From Deltaproteobacteria bacterium (GTDB lineage Bacteria > Myxococcota_A > Polyangia > Haliangiales > SHYZ01), in the NCBI GenBank assembly GCA_016210055.1, contig JACQUZ010000067.1:1-39844 (forward strand): a DNA stretch of 39,844 nucleotides, given 5' to 3'. Of the stretch, positions 32,401 to 39,844 are shown piece after piece. The position numbers were made by a program, and so were the translations under genes. Within the stretch, counting starts at the first letter, position 1; every line of letters starts with the position of its first letter. The notes beneath the pieces are model-generated. The model saw only the letters and a list, made by a program, of their open reading frames with translations. It was not told where the DNA came from and ran no database searches.

Positions 32401-33521
32401 GCGGCCACCGCCAGCGCTGATTGGCCTCGCCGCGCCAACTCCACGAGGCGCCCAGGGGTTGCTGGTTCAAGATCTTCGGGCACGCGCTGCCCGGTGGTGA
32501 TGGTGCAGGCAGGAATGCCCGCGCGGACGGGCGTGTAGACGATCTCGCTCAGGTCCTCCGCTTCGTCGCACTTGGTAAAGATGAGGCGCGCGGCGTGAAG
32601 CTGCCGATGCCTGGCGATGACTTGGTCCATCTGGGTCGCGGTCAAGGATGCGGCGAGCGCCAGGTGGACCTCGGCGCTCGGAAGGTAGCGGATGGCCTCA
32701 GCGATTCCGAGGAGCGCACCAGGATCGAGGGGACTCCTGCCCCCCGTGTCCACGTAAATCCGGTCGGCGTGGCCCATGCGATCCATGGCACGCCCAATGT
32801 CCTCGGGCTCGGCGATGACCTCGAGGGGGATATCGATGAGGTCCGCATAGGCCCGGATCTGCTCCACGGCGCCCACGCGATACACGTCGAGGCTCAGCAT
32901 GGCTACCTGCTTGCGCAAGATGAGCGCATCCCGAGACGCAAGCTTGGCGATGGTGGTTGTCTTGCCAACGCCCGAGGGGCCCACGACAATCACGCAGCGG
33001 GCATGAGACTCGGCCGTGAGGCCCGGACGATGGAGCATGCTCTCCACGGGGGGGAGCGGAGGCTCTGCCGATCCGCGCGGCGGCATGGCGACGGCGGGGA
33101 CGACTGGCAGCTCGGCGGACTTCTTCTGGAGCGCCTGAACTGCCTCGCGAAGGGCCGCGAGCTCGCCGAGCAGGGGGTTGTCGGCCGCTGGCTCAGCCTG
33201 ATTGCGCACGAGCGTGCGAATCGATCGCATCTCCGCCCGGAGGGGCCCGACAATGCGATCCACGTCGATTTCGAGCAGGCCTTGGGGTGAGGCAGGGCGC
33301 GGAGGCGCATGCGAATAGCGCGAGCTCGTCCGGGGCTCCTTCGAGGTTGGTCCATCGAGCTCGCCCACGTCCAAGCCAGCAGTCACCTCGACGCAGGGTG
33401 TCGCGAGCAGGCCCTTGTGGGTCTCCTTCGCCGACATGATTACCGCGTCCGAGCCCAGTTCCTTCTTCACCAGGGCGACAGCCTCTTTCATGCTCTTGGC
33501 TTCGAACTTGCGAATCCTCAT
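32397..33521 (-). CDS. flhF: FlhF, SRP-type GTPase
   Basis: A 374-aa GTPase that places the flagellum at the cell pole. RIRKFEAKSMKEAVALVKKELG at the N-terminus is the B domain; a variable, Pro-rich linker runs to about residue 165. The G domain starts with the P-loop GPSGVGKT at 181-188, followed by LSLDVYRVGAVEQIRAYAD and DRIYVDTGGRSP, and FTKCDEAED for guanine binding (TKCD). It is somewhat shorter than many FlhF proteins, mainly in the linker. It overlaps flhA and flhG by four bases each. Confidence 0.96.
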   Translation of the reverse strand: MRIRKFEAKSMKEAVALVKKELGSDAVIMSAKETHKGLLATPCVEVTAGLDVGELDGPTSKEPRTSSRYSHAPPRPASPQGLLEIDVDRIVGPLRAEMRSIRTLVRNQAEPAADNPLLGELAALREAVQALQKKSAELPVVPAVAMPPRGSAEPPLPPVESMLHRPGLTAESHARCVIVVGPSGVGKTTTIAKLASRDALILRKQVAMLSLDVYRVGAVEQIRAYADLIDIPLEVIAEPEDIGRAMDRMGHADRIYVDTGGRSPLDPGALLGIAEAIRYLPSAEVHLALAASLTATQMDQVIARHRQLHAARLIFTKCDEAEDLSEIVYTPVRAGIPACTITTGQRVPEDLEPATPGRLVELARRGQSALAVAA

Positions 33522-35641
33522 GCCGCGAGCGCCTCCTCAGCTCCAACAACGGTGCGGGTTACCAGCGGGACCCTCGGGTCGATTTCCCGATAGGACAAGA
33601 CGGTCAGGCCAGGTGCGTGGCGCTGCGCCACGGCGGCCACTGCTCGACGCACGTCGGGTGCCACCACGAGGACCATGGGCTCGTCTTGGGCAGCTGCGTC
33701 GCGTGCAGAAGCTTCGACGGCGGCGGCGATCCGTGACACCTGCCTCGGATCCTGCGCGCCACCGCGGTTAGCGATGCGGAAGACCTCTTCGGCACGCGGG
33801 TCCAAGATCGCCGCGCGTAGCTCGGGGGCGTCGCCCTTGAGCTGAGCGGTGATTTGGCGGGCAAGACGCTGGCGGACCAGCTCGGTGAGCTCGAAGGGAT
33901 CCTTGACCTGGGCGGCGTGGTCGGCCAGGGTCTCGAGGATCGTGCGCAGGTCGCGGATCGAGATCCCCTCCTTGAGGAGGTTCTTGAGGACCTTGATGAC
34001 CTCGCCCTGGGGCAGGAGGTGCGGGACCAGCTCTTCCACGAGCTTGCCGTTCTGCTTGCCAAAAATCTCGATGACGTCCTGGGCCTCCCGTCGGCCCAGG
34101 ATCTCGTGGGCGTGGCTCCTCACCACCTCGGTGAGGTGCGTGGCGATGACCGCGGAGGGCTCGACCACGGTGCAGCCCGCCATCTCGGCCCGGCGGCGCT
34201 CCGACGACGAGACCCACTTGGCCGGGAGCCCGAAGGTGGGCTCCTTCACGTTTTCACCCTCGATCCCGACCGTTCCCATTCCGGTGGGATCAATGGCGAG
34301 GAAGCGACCCACCCGCACGTCGCCCGTCGCGACCTCGATCCCCGAGACCAGGATGCGGTACACGCCGCCGCGAAGCTTGAGGTCATCCCGCACGTGGACC
34401 GGCGGCACGATGATTCCCAGGTCCATCGCGAGCTGCTTGCGCAGCGCGCCGATGCGTCCCAGGAGCTCGCCGCCGCGGGAAACATCGACGAGCGGCAGGA
34501 GGTCGAGCCCGATCTCGAGGGACAGGAGGTCGATGGGAAGGATGGCTTCTATCTCCTTGCGCTGCGCCGCGTTGTCTTCCGCGGACTTGGCCGCCGCAGT
34601 GGTGGTGGCCCTTGCGGTCTTGTCTCCCTCGAGCATCCGCGAGGCGTCCGGCGCCCCTGCGGAACTTCGCTTGTCCGCATGGCGGGCCGCGAGTGCAGAG
34701 AGCGACGCGAGGGCGAGGAACGACACGTGTGGCATCCCTGGCACCAGCGCGAGGGCACCGAGGAGGACAGCGCTGATCCAAAGGGGCTTCGAGCGGCTGA
34801 GGAGCTGCGAGGAGAGCGCTCCGCCGAGGCTCCCTTCGGTGGAGGCGCGCGTCGTGATGATACCGGCCGCGAGTGAAATGAGCAGCGCGGGAATCTGGGT
34901 GACAAGACCGTCACCCACGGAGAGGACCGTGTACGTCTTTGCCGCATCGGCCGCTGACAGGTCTTGCTGCGCCACGCCGACGATAAAGCCACCGACGATG
35001 TTTACGCCGACGATGAGCAACCCGGCGACGGCGTCGCCGCGCACGAACTTGGAAGCGCCATCCATGGCGCCGTGGAAATCGGCCTCGTTCTCCACTTCCT
35101 TGCGGCGGGCCCGTGCCTCGGTCTCGTTGATGAGGCCGGCGCCGAGCTCGGCGTCGATCGCCATTTGCTTGCCAGGCATGGCGTCCAAGATGAAGCGGGC
35201 CGACACTTCGGACACGCGCTCTGCACCCTTGGTGATCACGATGTAGTTCACGATCACCAGGATGAGGAACACGACGGCGCCGACGACATAGTTGCCACCG
35301 ATCGCCAGCTCACCGAACGCCTGAATGACGCCGCCAGCGGCCCCTGCTCCCTTGTCCCCGTGCGTGAGGATCACGCGTGACGTGGCCACGTTGAGGGCGA
35401 GCCGAATCAGCGTGATGAACAGGAGCAGGGACGGGAACGCCGAGAACTCGAGCGGGCGTTCGACGTAGATGGAGGTCAAGAGGATGATCACTGACAGGCA
35501 GAGGCTGGTGGTCAGGAGCAGGTCGATGAGGAACGTGGGCAGCGGGAGCACGGTCATGGCGATGACCGCGATCATCATCGCGGCCATGGCGAGATCCATG
35601 CGCTTGGCGTCGAAGGCGGGTTGTGCCGCTTGTGCGCTCAT
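33518..35641 (-). CDS. flhA: FlhA, export gate protein
   Basis: A 707-aa inner-membrane export-gate protein of normal length. The N-terminal half has about eight membrane segments (for example MAAMMIAVIAMTVLPLPTFL and LCLSVIILLTSIYV) with the conserved cytoplasmic loop containing RFILDAMPGKQMAIDAEL and ARARRKEVENEADFHGAMDG. The C-terminal cytosolic domain has LEIGLDLLPLVD, then VHVRDDLKL and AHEILGRREAQDVIE. It forms the nonameric ring that docks chaperone-substrate complexes, including FliS-flagellin. It overlaps flhB and flhF by four bases. Confidence 0.97.
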   Translation of the reverse strand: MSAQAAQPAFDAKRMDLAMAAMMIAVIAMTVLPLPTFLIDLLLTTSLCLSVIILLTSIYVERPLEFSAFPSLLLFITLIRLALNVATSRVILTHGDKGAGAAGGVIQAFGELAIGGNYVVGAVVFLILVIVNYIVITKGAERVSEVSARFILDAMPGKQMAIDAELGAGLINETEARARRKEVENEADFHGAMDGASKFVRGDAVAGLLIVGVNIVGGFIVGVAQQDLSAADAAKTYTVLSVGDGLVTQIPALLISLAAGIITTRASTEGSLGGALSSQLLSRSKPLWISAVLLGALALVPGMPHVSFLALASLSALAARHADKRSSAGAPDASRMLEGDKTARATTTAAAKSAEDNAAQRKEIEAILPIDLLSLEIGLDLLPLVDVSRGGELLGRIGALRKQLAMDLGIIVPPVHVRDDLKLRGGVYRILVSGIEVATGDVRVGRFLAIDPTGMGTVGIEGENVKEPTFGLPAKWVSSSERRRAEMAGCTVVEPSAVIATHLTEVVRSHAHEILGRREAQDVIEIFGKQNGKLVEELVPHLLPQGEVIKVLKNLLKEGISIRDLRTILETLADHAAQVKDPFELTELVRQRLARQITAQLKGDAPELRAAILDPRAEEVFRIANRGGAQDPRQVSRIAAAVEASARDAAAQDEPMVLVVAPDVRRAVAAVAQRHAPGLTVLSYREIDPRVPLVTRTVVGAEEALAA

Positions 35642-36684
35642 CTACTCCTCCTGCGCAGCCGGTACACGTAGGCGAGCACCTCGGCGACCGCCTTGTACAA
35701 CGTCGCTGGGATCTCCTTCCCGTCGGGGACGAGCTTGTAGATCATGCGGCAAAGGGGGGGATCCGGAACGATAGGAATTCCTGCCTGGCGCGCGAGCTCT
35801 CGGATCTTATCGGCGAGCGGGCCGCGACCCTTGGCGAGCACCTTGGGTGCCCTGTCCTTGCCTGCGAGGTAGCGGAGCGCCACTGCATACTGGGTCGGGT
35901 TGACCAGGACGACGTCGGCCTTCTTGACGGCCAGGGCGATACGTTTCTTGACGAGCTCGCGCATCTTGCGGCGCCGCTTGGACTTGATCTGCGGATCGCC
36001 TTCTTGCTCGCGATGCTCTCGCTTGACCTCGTCCTTGGTCATCATCATCTTCTTGGTCAGGGACTGCCTGTTTTGCAGGTAGTCGAGGACCGCGAGGGCG
36101 CCGAGGGCGAGAACCGCGTAGCTTGCCAGGTGCGTGATGCCGCCGAGGAGCCGTCCAAAGAGCTCGCGTGACTCGAGGGCAGGGCTTTGATGAAACCGCT
36201 CGTACTCGTCCCTTGCGGCCATGAACGCGGCGAGGGCGACGACCGCGAACTTGGCGACAGCGAAGACGGTGCGCGTGGCGATGGCCTTCGGGGAAAGGAC
36301 GCCTCCCAGGCCTGTGACCGTGAACACGCGGGAGAAATCGGGGCTTGGGAACCTGAGGGCGGGCGGCCACCCCAGTTGCACGGTGCCTACTACCAGCGCG
36401 CAGGTGACCGCGCCGAGAGCAGTGGGCATGGCGACCTGGAGGAGCACCCGCACCATCTGGGGGCCTACGCTGTCTAGGCTAGAGTCCAGGTGAGCGAACG
36501 TATTCTCGGCGAATCCGAACAGGGCGGTCCCCGAGTAGCCCACCATCTTGATGCCCACGACGGCCCCACCGAGGAGGGCGGCCACGGAAGTGATGTCACG
36601 TGACCTTGGGACGTTCCCCTTCTTGGTGAACTCGCTCTTGCGTTTCTCGGTGGGTTTTTCGGTGCGCCTTGATTCATCGCTCAT
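35638..36684 (-). CDS. flhB: FlhB, export specificity switch (NPTQ variant)
   Basis: A 348-aa export apparatus protein with four membrane segments in the N-terminal two thirds and a cytosolic domain starting at MMMTKDEVKREHREQEGDP near 213. The self-cleavage site normally reads NPTH; here it is Asn262-Pro263-Thr264-Gln265 (NPTQYAVALRY). The codon is CAG, clearly Gln. Asn and Pro needed for cleavage remain. The C-terminus (LYKAVAEVLAYVYRL) is normal. Cleavage changes export from rod/hook to filament substrates, so the substitution might affect its rate. Confidence 0.96.
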   Translation of the reverse strand: MSDESRRTEKPTEKRKSEFTKKGNVPRSRDITSVAALLGGAVVGIKMVGYSGTALFGFAENTFAHLDSSLDSVGPQMVRVLLQVAMPTALGAVTCALVVGTVQLGWPPALRFPSPDFSRVFTVTGLGGVLSPKAIATRTVFAVAKFAVVALAAFMAARDEYERFHQSPALESRELFGRLLGGITHLASYAVLALGALAVLDYLQNRQSLTKKMMMTKDEVKREHREQEGDPQIKSKRRRKMRELVKKRIALAVKKADVVLVNPTQYAVALRYLAGKDRAPKVLAKGRGPLADKIRELARQAGIPIVPDPPLCRMIYKLVPDGKEIPATLYKAVAEVLAYVYRLRRRSR

Positions 36685-37436
36685 GGGCGCGCCTCCACCA
36701 CCTGGGTGACGACTTCCTGTATCCTCCCCACTCCCCCGACGAGCTCCGAAGTGAACCCCGCTGCGGTCCCGAGAAGCGTGAGGCCACCGACCAGAAGAGC
36801 GGCGCTGAACGCCACGGAGAACAGGTTGAGGGCAGGTGCGGCCCGAGACGCAAGCGCCAGCGCCACGTACACAATCAGCGTGGACAGGACCACTGGGGCG
36901 GCGATCCGAACCCCGGCGACCAGGACATCACCCGAACGCGCGATGATGACCCGGGACATCCCCTCCAGCGACGCGGAGCCAGGGAGCGGAGCCGCGATCG
37001 CCGACATCACCGCGCCCGGACCATCGCTCGCGAAGAAGACCAGGGCAGCGAGGCCATTCGCAAGGCTGCGGGTGGGAAGCGCGGTCTCCCCGAGGCGGGG
37101 ATCGACCGTTTCTGCGAAGCCCAGCCCCACGTTCAGGCCGATGAGCTGCCCGCCCGTCTCGATGCCGTAGACGACGAGGCGCGCGGCAAAGCCACATGCA
37201 GCGCCCAGGGCGAGCTCCACGGGAAGGACCGCGAGCAGGTTGGAAAGCGGGATTCCACCGTGGGCACTCGTCATGGCCATCGACGCGAATGCGGCAAAGG
37301 CCATGCGGGATTTCTTGGTGATCACGCGCTCGGAGAAAAATGGCGCGGAGAGCAAGAAAGCACTCGTCCTGGCAAAGAACGCCAGGAACGTCGCCAGGAA
37401 CGGGAGAAGGAGCTGGATCGCTGCATGGTCGATCAT
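36681..37436 (-). CDS. fliR: FliR, export gate protein
   Basis: A 251-aa inner-membrane protein with about six hydrophobic segments. FLAFFARTSAFLLSAPFFSE at residues 16-35 and ARLVVYGIETGGQLIGLNVGLG near 85-106 are the family landmarks. The start at 37436 overlaps the fliQ stop (ATGA) and gives the usual length; upstream in-frame codons belong to the fliQ region. It forms the core export channel with FliP and FliQ. Confidence 0.94.
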   Translation of the reverse strand: MIDHAAIQLLLPFLATFLAFFARTSAFLLSAPFFSERVITKKSRMAFAAFASMAMTSAHGGIPLSNLLAVLPVELALGAACGFAARLVVYGIETGGQLIGLNVGLGFAETVDPRLGETALPTRSLANGLAALVFFASDGPGAVMSAIAAPLPGSASLEGMSRVIIARSGDVLVAGVRIAAPVVLSTLIVYVALALASRAAPALNLFSVAFSAALLVGGLTLLGTAAGFTSELVGGVGRIQEVVTQVVEARP

Positions 37437-37714
37437 GGTCCAGCGCTCCTTCCGATCTCGGTAATCCGCTCCATGGAGACCGTGCTGAACCGGACCATGC
37501 GCTCCAGAATCCATGGCCCTGCGAGCATCAAGATGAAGCCGATCACCATCATCTTTGGGACAAAGGAGAGCGCTTGTTCCTGCACCTGCGTGGCGGCTTG
37601 CAGGAGTGCCACCGCAATTCCCACCACCAGTCCGGCGATCAAGAAGGGGGTAGTGACGATCGCGACCGTCAGGAGCGCTTCCCTCCACAGATCGAGAGCA
37701 AGTTCACCGTGCAT
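37433..37714 (-). CDS. fliQ: FliQ, export gate protein
   Basis: A 93-aa membrane protein with two transmembrane hairpins: TVAIVTTPFLIAGLVVGIAV and MVIGFILMLAGPWILERM. QAATQVQEQALSFVPKM between them is the conserved FliQ loop. The ATG at 37714 overlaps the fliP stop (TAATG). Length and position between fliP and fliR are standard. Confidence 0.95.
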   Translation of the reverse strand: MHGELALDLWREALLTVAIVTTPFLIAGLVVGIAVALLQAATQVQEQALSFVPKMMVIGFILMLAGPWILERMVRFSTVSMERITEIGRSAGP

Positions 37715-38337
37715 TAGGTCACCCCCTTGAGGAGTGACAAGACGATCAGTCGCCACCCGTCAGCCGCCAGGAAGAGAAGAAGCTTGATCGGCATGGCAAT
37801 GACGTGTGGTGGCAGCATCACCATGCCGAGGCTCGAAAGGATGCTGGCGACGGCGAGGTCCACCACGAGGAACGGGAGGAGGACGATGATCCCCATCTTG
37901 AACGCCGTCCTCAGCTCGGACAGGGCAAACGCTGGCAGTGCCACGCGCAGGGGTACGTCCTCCGGTCCAGAAGGCCTTGGCAGCGCGGACACGCTGTAGA
38001 ACACCTCCAGGTCTTCGGTGCGGGTTCGCTTGAGCAAGAACTCGCGAACGACGGGCGTCGCCGCCTCGAGCGCCGCACGCTCGTTCATTTTTCCGTCGAG
38101 ATATGGACCGAGTGCCCGCTCGTGAACTGCAGCGGCGGTCGGCGCCATGACAAACGAAGTCATGAAGAGCGCAAGTCCAATGAGTACCTGTCCTGGAGGA
38201 GCTCCCTGCGTGCCAAGACCCATGCGGAGGAAAGAGAAGACGACCGCGAACCGGGTGAATGTCGTCGCGGTGAGCACGATGGCCGGCGCTAGCGACGCCA
38301 GCGCGAGGACAACGACCATCTGCACCGCGGAGGACAT
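37714..38337 (-). CDS. fliP: FliP, export gate protein (no signal peptide)
   Basis: A 207-aa export gate protein. LTATTFTRFAVVFSFLRMGLG near 22 and GLALFMTSFVMAPT near 54 are the conserved N-terminal segments; FALSELRTAFKMGIIVLLPF and VDLAVASILSSLGMVMLPP near 140-175 are the C-terminal ones. It lacks the N-terminal signal peptide of enteric FliP, which accounts for its shorter length. The preceding gene fliO ends directly before the ATG. Confidence 0.95.
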   Translation of the reverse strand: MSSAVQMVVVLALASLAPAIVLTATTFTRFAVVFSFLRMGLGTQGAPPGQVLIGLALFMTSFVMAPTAAAVHERALGPYLDGKMNERAALEAATPVVREFLLKRTRTEDLEVFYSVSALPRPSGPEDVPLRVALPAFALSELRTAFKMGIIVLLPFLVVDLAVASILSSLGMVMLPPHVIAMPIKLLLFLAADGWRLIVLSLLKGVT

Positions 38338-39615
38338 CTAGCCCGCTCCATTCGCGCGCGACATGTCCTGTGGCTCTGCTGCCCTGGCCTTGGTCCTCAG
38401 GCGGAGAATTCCCGAGACGAGAGGGCTTTCGCTGCTACCCCTTGCTGGCTGCTGCGCAGGGCCCGCGTCGCTCTCCTCTTCGGCCATGATCTGCTTCCAA
38501 AGGGGCTTTAAGCGCGAGGGTTGCGCTTGCTCGTGGTCAAGGGGCATCTCTTTTTCGGACGGGCCCTCTGGACCTTCGTCCTCCGCGCGCCGCGACCACT
38601 TCGCCAGGACATGAGTGCCCTTGTCCCCGACGGAGAGGAGGAGCTTGCGACTCCCGGCAGCGACCAGGACCAAGCGGGTCCTTGGGCCGAGCGCCTGCGA
38701 CGAAATGACCCGGATGGACTCGCCCAGGTTGGGGATCTTGATGCGACGCCGCGCCAGGAACCCGATTCCGCAACAGGCCAAGAGAAGCAAGATCCCCCAG
38801 GCGACACTGCTGCCTCCGATCGAGGCCCGGGCAGCGTTAGGCTTGGGCGTGGCATTGATCGTACCCATTTCTCCCTGCACGTTCAGCGCGGGCAGGAAAG
38901 ACGGCTTCTCAGCAGGTACGGCTGGCGTGGCAGGAGCGGCGGCAGGAGTGGTGATGGTGGGAACAGCAGGTTCTACGGCTTTCGCCTCCTGTTTCGCCGC
39001 GACCTCCGCTGCAGTCGTGGCGACCACCGCAGCTGGTGCCAGGGTGTTGTTCGTCCCGGCGGAATTCGATCCAGCACCCTGTGCTTGGGTTACAAGCGAT
39101 GGAATACGATTCTCCACCACGATCCCCACGGGGACTGTTGGAGCAGGGGCCTGCGGTGCTACGGTGGCGCCTTGGGCCGCGCCCACGTTCACAGCCTGGC
39201 CTATCGCCACGGGGTTCCGTTCTCTTGGCAGCACGACGCGGATTCCCTGGCTTGTCACCGCGACTGAAGTGCCCGCCGCGGTCTTGGCCGTGCCTTCGCG
39301 CCCACGCCTCGTCTTGATGGATAGGCGTGCGTTCGGCCCGGGAATGAGCTCGATTCGCTTGACGAGATCGTCGTCGAGGGGCATTACCTCGCCGACGATT
39401 TGCAAGCCGGGGAGTGGTATCTCCACCCGATCGCTGCGGGCTTCCGCTTGAGCGTTCCTGGGCCGCTCGTCGGGGGTGACCGTCACATTGATGGTGACAG
39501 AGGCTTCGTCCTGGATCACCTTGAGCCGAGGGATGAGCTCTGCCTGCTGCGCCAGCGCTTCGGTCGACACCACGCAAGGCGCGAGCAACGCCACGATCCA
39601 AAACGTCTTGCGCAT
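38338..39615 (-). CDS. fliO: FliO with N-terminal AMIN-like periplasmic domain
   Basis: A 425-aa protein, far longer than the usual FliO of roughly 100-140 residues. It begins with a signal peptide (TFWIVALLAPCVVSTEALA), followed by a beta-rich domain at about 26-130 whose pattern (SVTINVTV, DRVEIPLPG, LVKRIELI, GIRVVLP) resembles AMIN domains. An Ala/Pro/Thr-rich linker runs from 150 to 260, one membrane segment (WGILLLLACCGIGFLA) lies near 273-288, and the FliO core (IRVISSQALGPRTRLVLVAAG) near 301-321. A charged tail of about 85 residues follows. It lies between fliN and fliP, the normal fliO place. FliO helps assemble the FliP ring. Confidence 0.87.
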   Translation of the reverse strand: MRKTFWIVALLAPCVVSTEALAQQAELIPRLKVIQDEASVTINVTVTPDERPRNAQAEARSDRVEIPLPGLQIVGEVMPLDDDLVKRIELIPGPNARLSIKTRRGREGTAKTAAGTSVAVTSQGIRVVLPRERNPVAIGQAVNVGAAQGATVAPQAPAPTVPVGIVVENRIPSLVTQAQGAGSNSAGTNNTLAPAAVVATTAAEVAAKQEAKAVEPAVPTITTPAAAPATPAVPAEKPSFLPALNVQGEMGTINATPKPNAARASIGGSSVAWGILLLLACCGIGFLARRRIKIPNLGESIRVISSQALGPRTRLVLVAAGSRKLLLSVGDKGTHVLAKWSRRAEDEGPEGPSEKEMPLDHEQAQPSRLKPLWKQIMAEEESDAGPAQQPARGSSESPLVSGILRLRTKARAAEPQDMSRANGAG

Positions 39616-39844
39616 TAGTCCCCCTCCTTGGCGATGATCTCGACGATCCGGATCCCGTACCGCTCGCCCACGGCGACGGCCTCGGCGTGGGCCACCAGGC
39701 GTTCATTGATCCGCACGTCCAGGGTCTCGCCCGCGAGCTTGTTGAGCTCGATGATCGATCCAGGTCCGAGGCGTGCCGCGATGTCCTTGAGCGTCATGGT
39801 CACGCGCCCGAGCTCCACGGAGACGTCGAGCGGGACGTCGCCGA
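39615..39844 (-). CDS. fliN: FliN, C-ring switch protein (5' end outside window)
   Basis: The C-terminal 75 or so residues of FliN; the gene runs off the right edge. The SpoA-domain pattern DVPLDVSVELGRVTMTLKDI, then LGPGSIIELNKLAGETLDV and ERYGIRIVEII, is diagnostic. FliN forms the lower C ring that sets rotation direction and docks export substrates. Its stop overlaps the fliO start (TAATG), so fliM and others probably lie to the right. Confidence 0.94.
   Translation of the reverse strand, partial: GDVPLDVSVELGRVTMTLKDIAARLGPGSIIELNKLAGETLDVRINERLVAHAEAVAVGERYGIRIVEIIAKEGD

Noticed and set aside
1..39844. CRISPR arrays, tRNA or rRNA genes, insertion sequences, phage genes
   Set aside because: I looked for direct repeats with regular spacing, cloverleaf-like segments and transposase motifs and saw none; this was by eye, not by search.

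Overview
The window is GC-rich bacterial DNA with very tight gene packing. Most neighbouring genes overlap by 1 to 14 bases as ATGA, GTGA or TGATG junctions, and no stretch longer than about 200 bases lacks a gene. It holds most of a flagellar gene cluster joined to a sugar-biosynthesis island. The gene order, the presence of both P- and L-ring genes (Gram-negative), FlhF/FlhG and a FliO with a periplasmic domain suggest a deltaproteobacterium in the broad sense, possibly Myxococcota or a relative. That placement is inference.

Region 1 (1-7781, + strand) is a coupled glycan-biosynthesis operon. It encodes a GmhA-like SIS isomerase cut by the window edge, the alpha and beta subunits of a thiamine-diphosphate E1 enzyme, two DegT-family sugar aminotransferases, an unrecognised 361-aa protein, a radical SAM/SPASM-like enzyme and a possible glycosyltransferase. 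Region 2 (7768-11254, - strand) meets it tail to tail. It encodes an HddC-like nucleotidyltransferase, the GmhB phosphatase, a PfkB-type heptose kinase and an SDR epimerase/dehydratase, behind a near-perfect sigma-54 promoter.

Region 3 (11420-20342, - strand) is the filament region. It has two tandem Maf-family (DUF115) flagellin glycosyltransferases, three closely related flagellins and three FliS-like chaperones. The fourth FliS and a FliT-like protein follow fliD. Four sigma-28 promoters with the same 11-base spacer can be read here, plus one good intrinsic terminator.

Region 4 (20339-39844, - strand) runs, in transcription order: fliN (partial), fliO, fliP, fliQ, fliR, flhB, flhA, flhF, flhG, fliA, flgF, flgG, flgA, flgH, flgI, flgJ (rod-binding domain only), flgM, flgN, flgK, flgL, a fourth divergent flagellin, fliD, fliS, fliT. 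It therefore supplies the export gate, the placement and number regulators, sigma-28 and its anti-sigma factor, rod, rings, hook-filament junction, cap and chaperones.

The likely joint function is to build a flagellum and to decorate its flagellins with a sugar made by the neighbouring genes. No nonulosonic-acid (pseudaminic or legionaminic) genes are in the window. The sugar genes point to a heptose-derived, probably amino- and possibly branched-chain glycan, which would be an unusual donor for Maf enzymes. This linkage is the most interesting hypothesis here.
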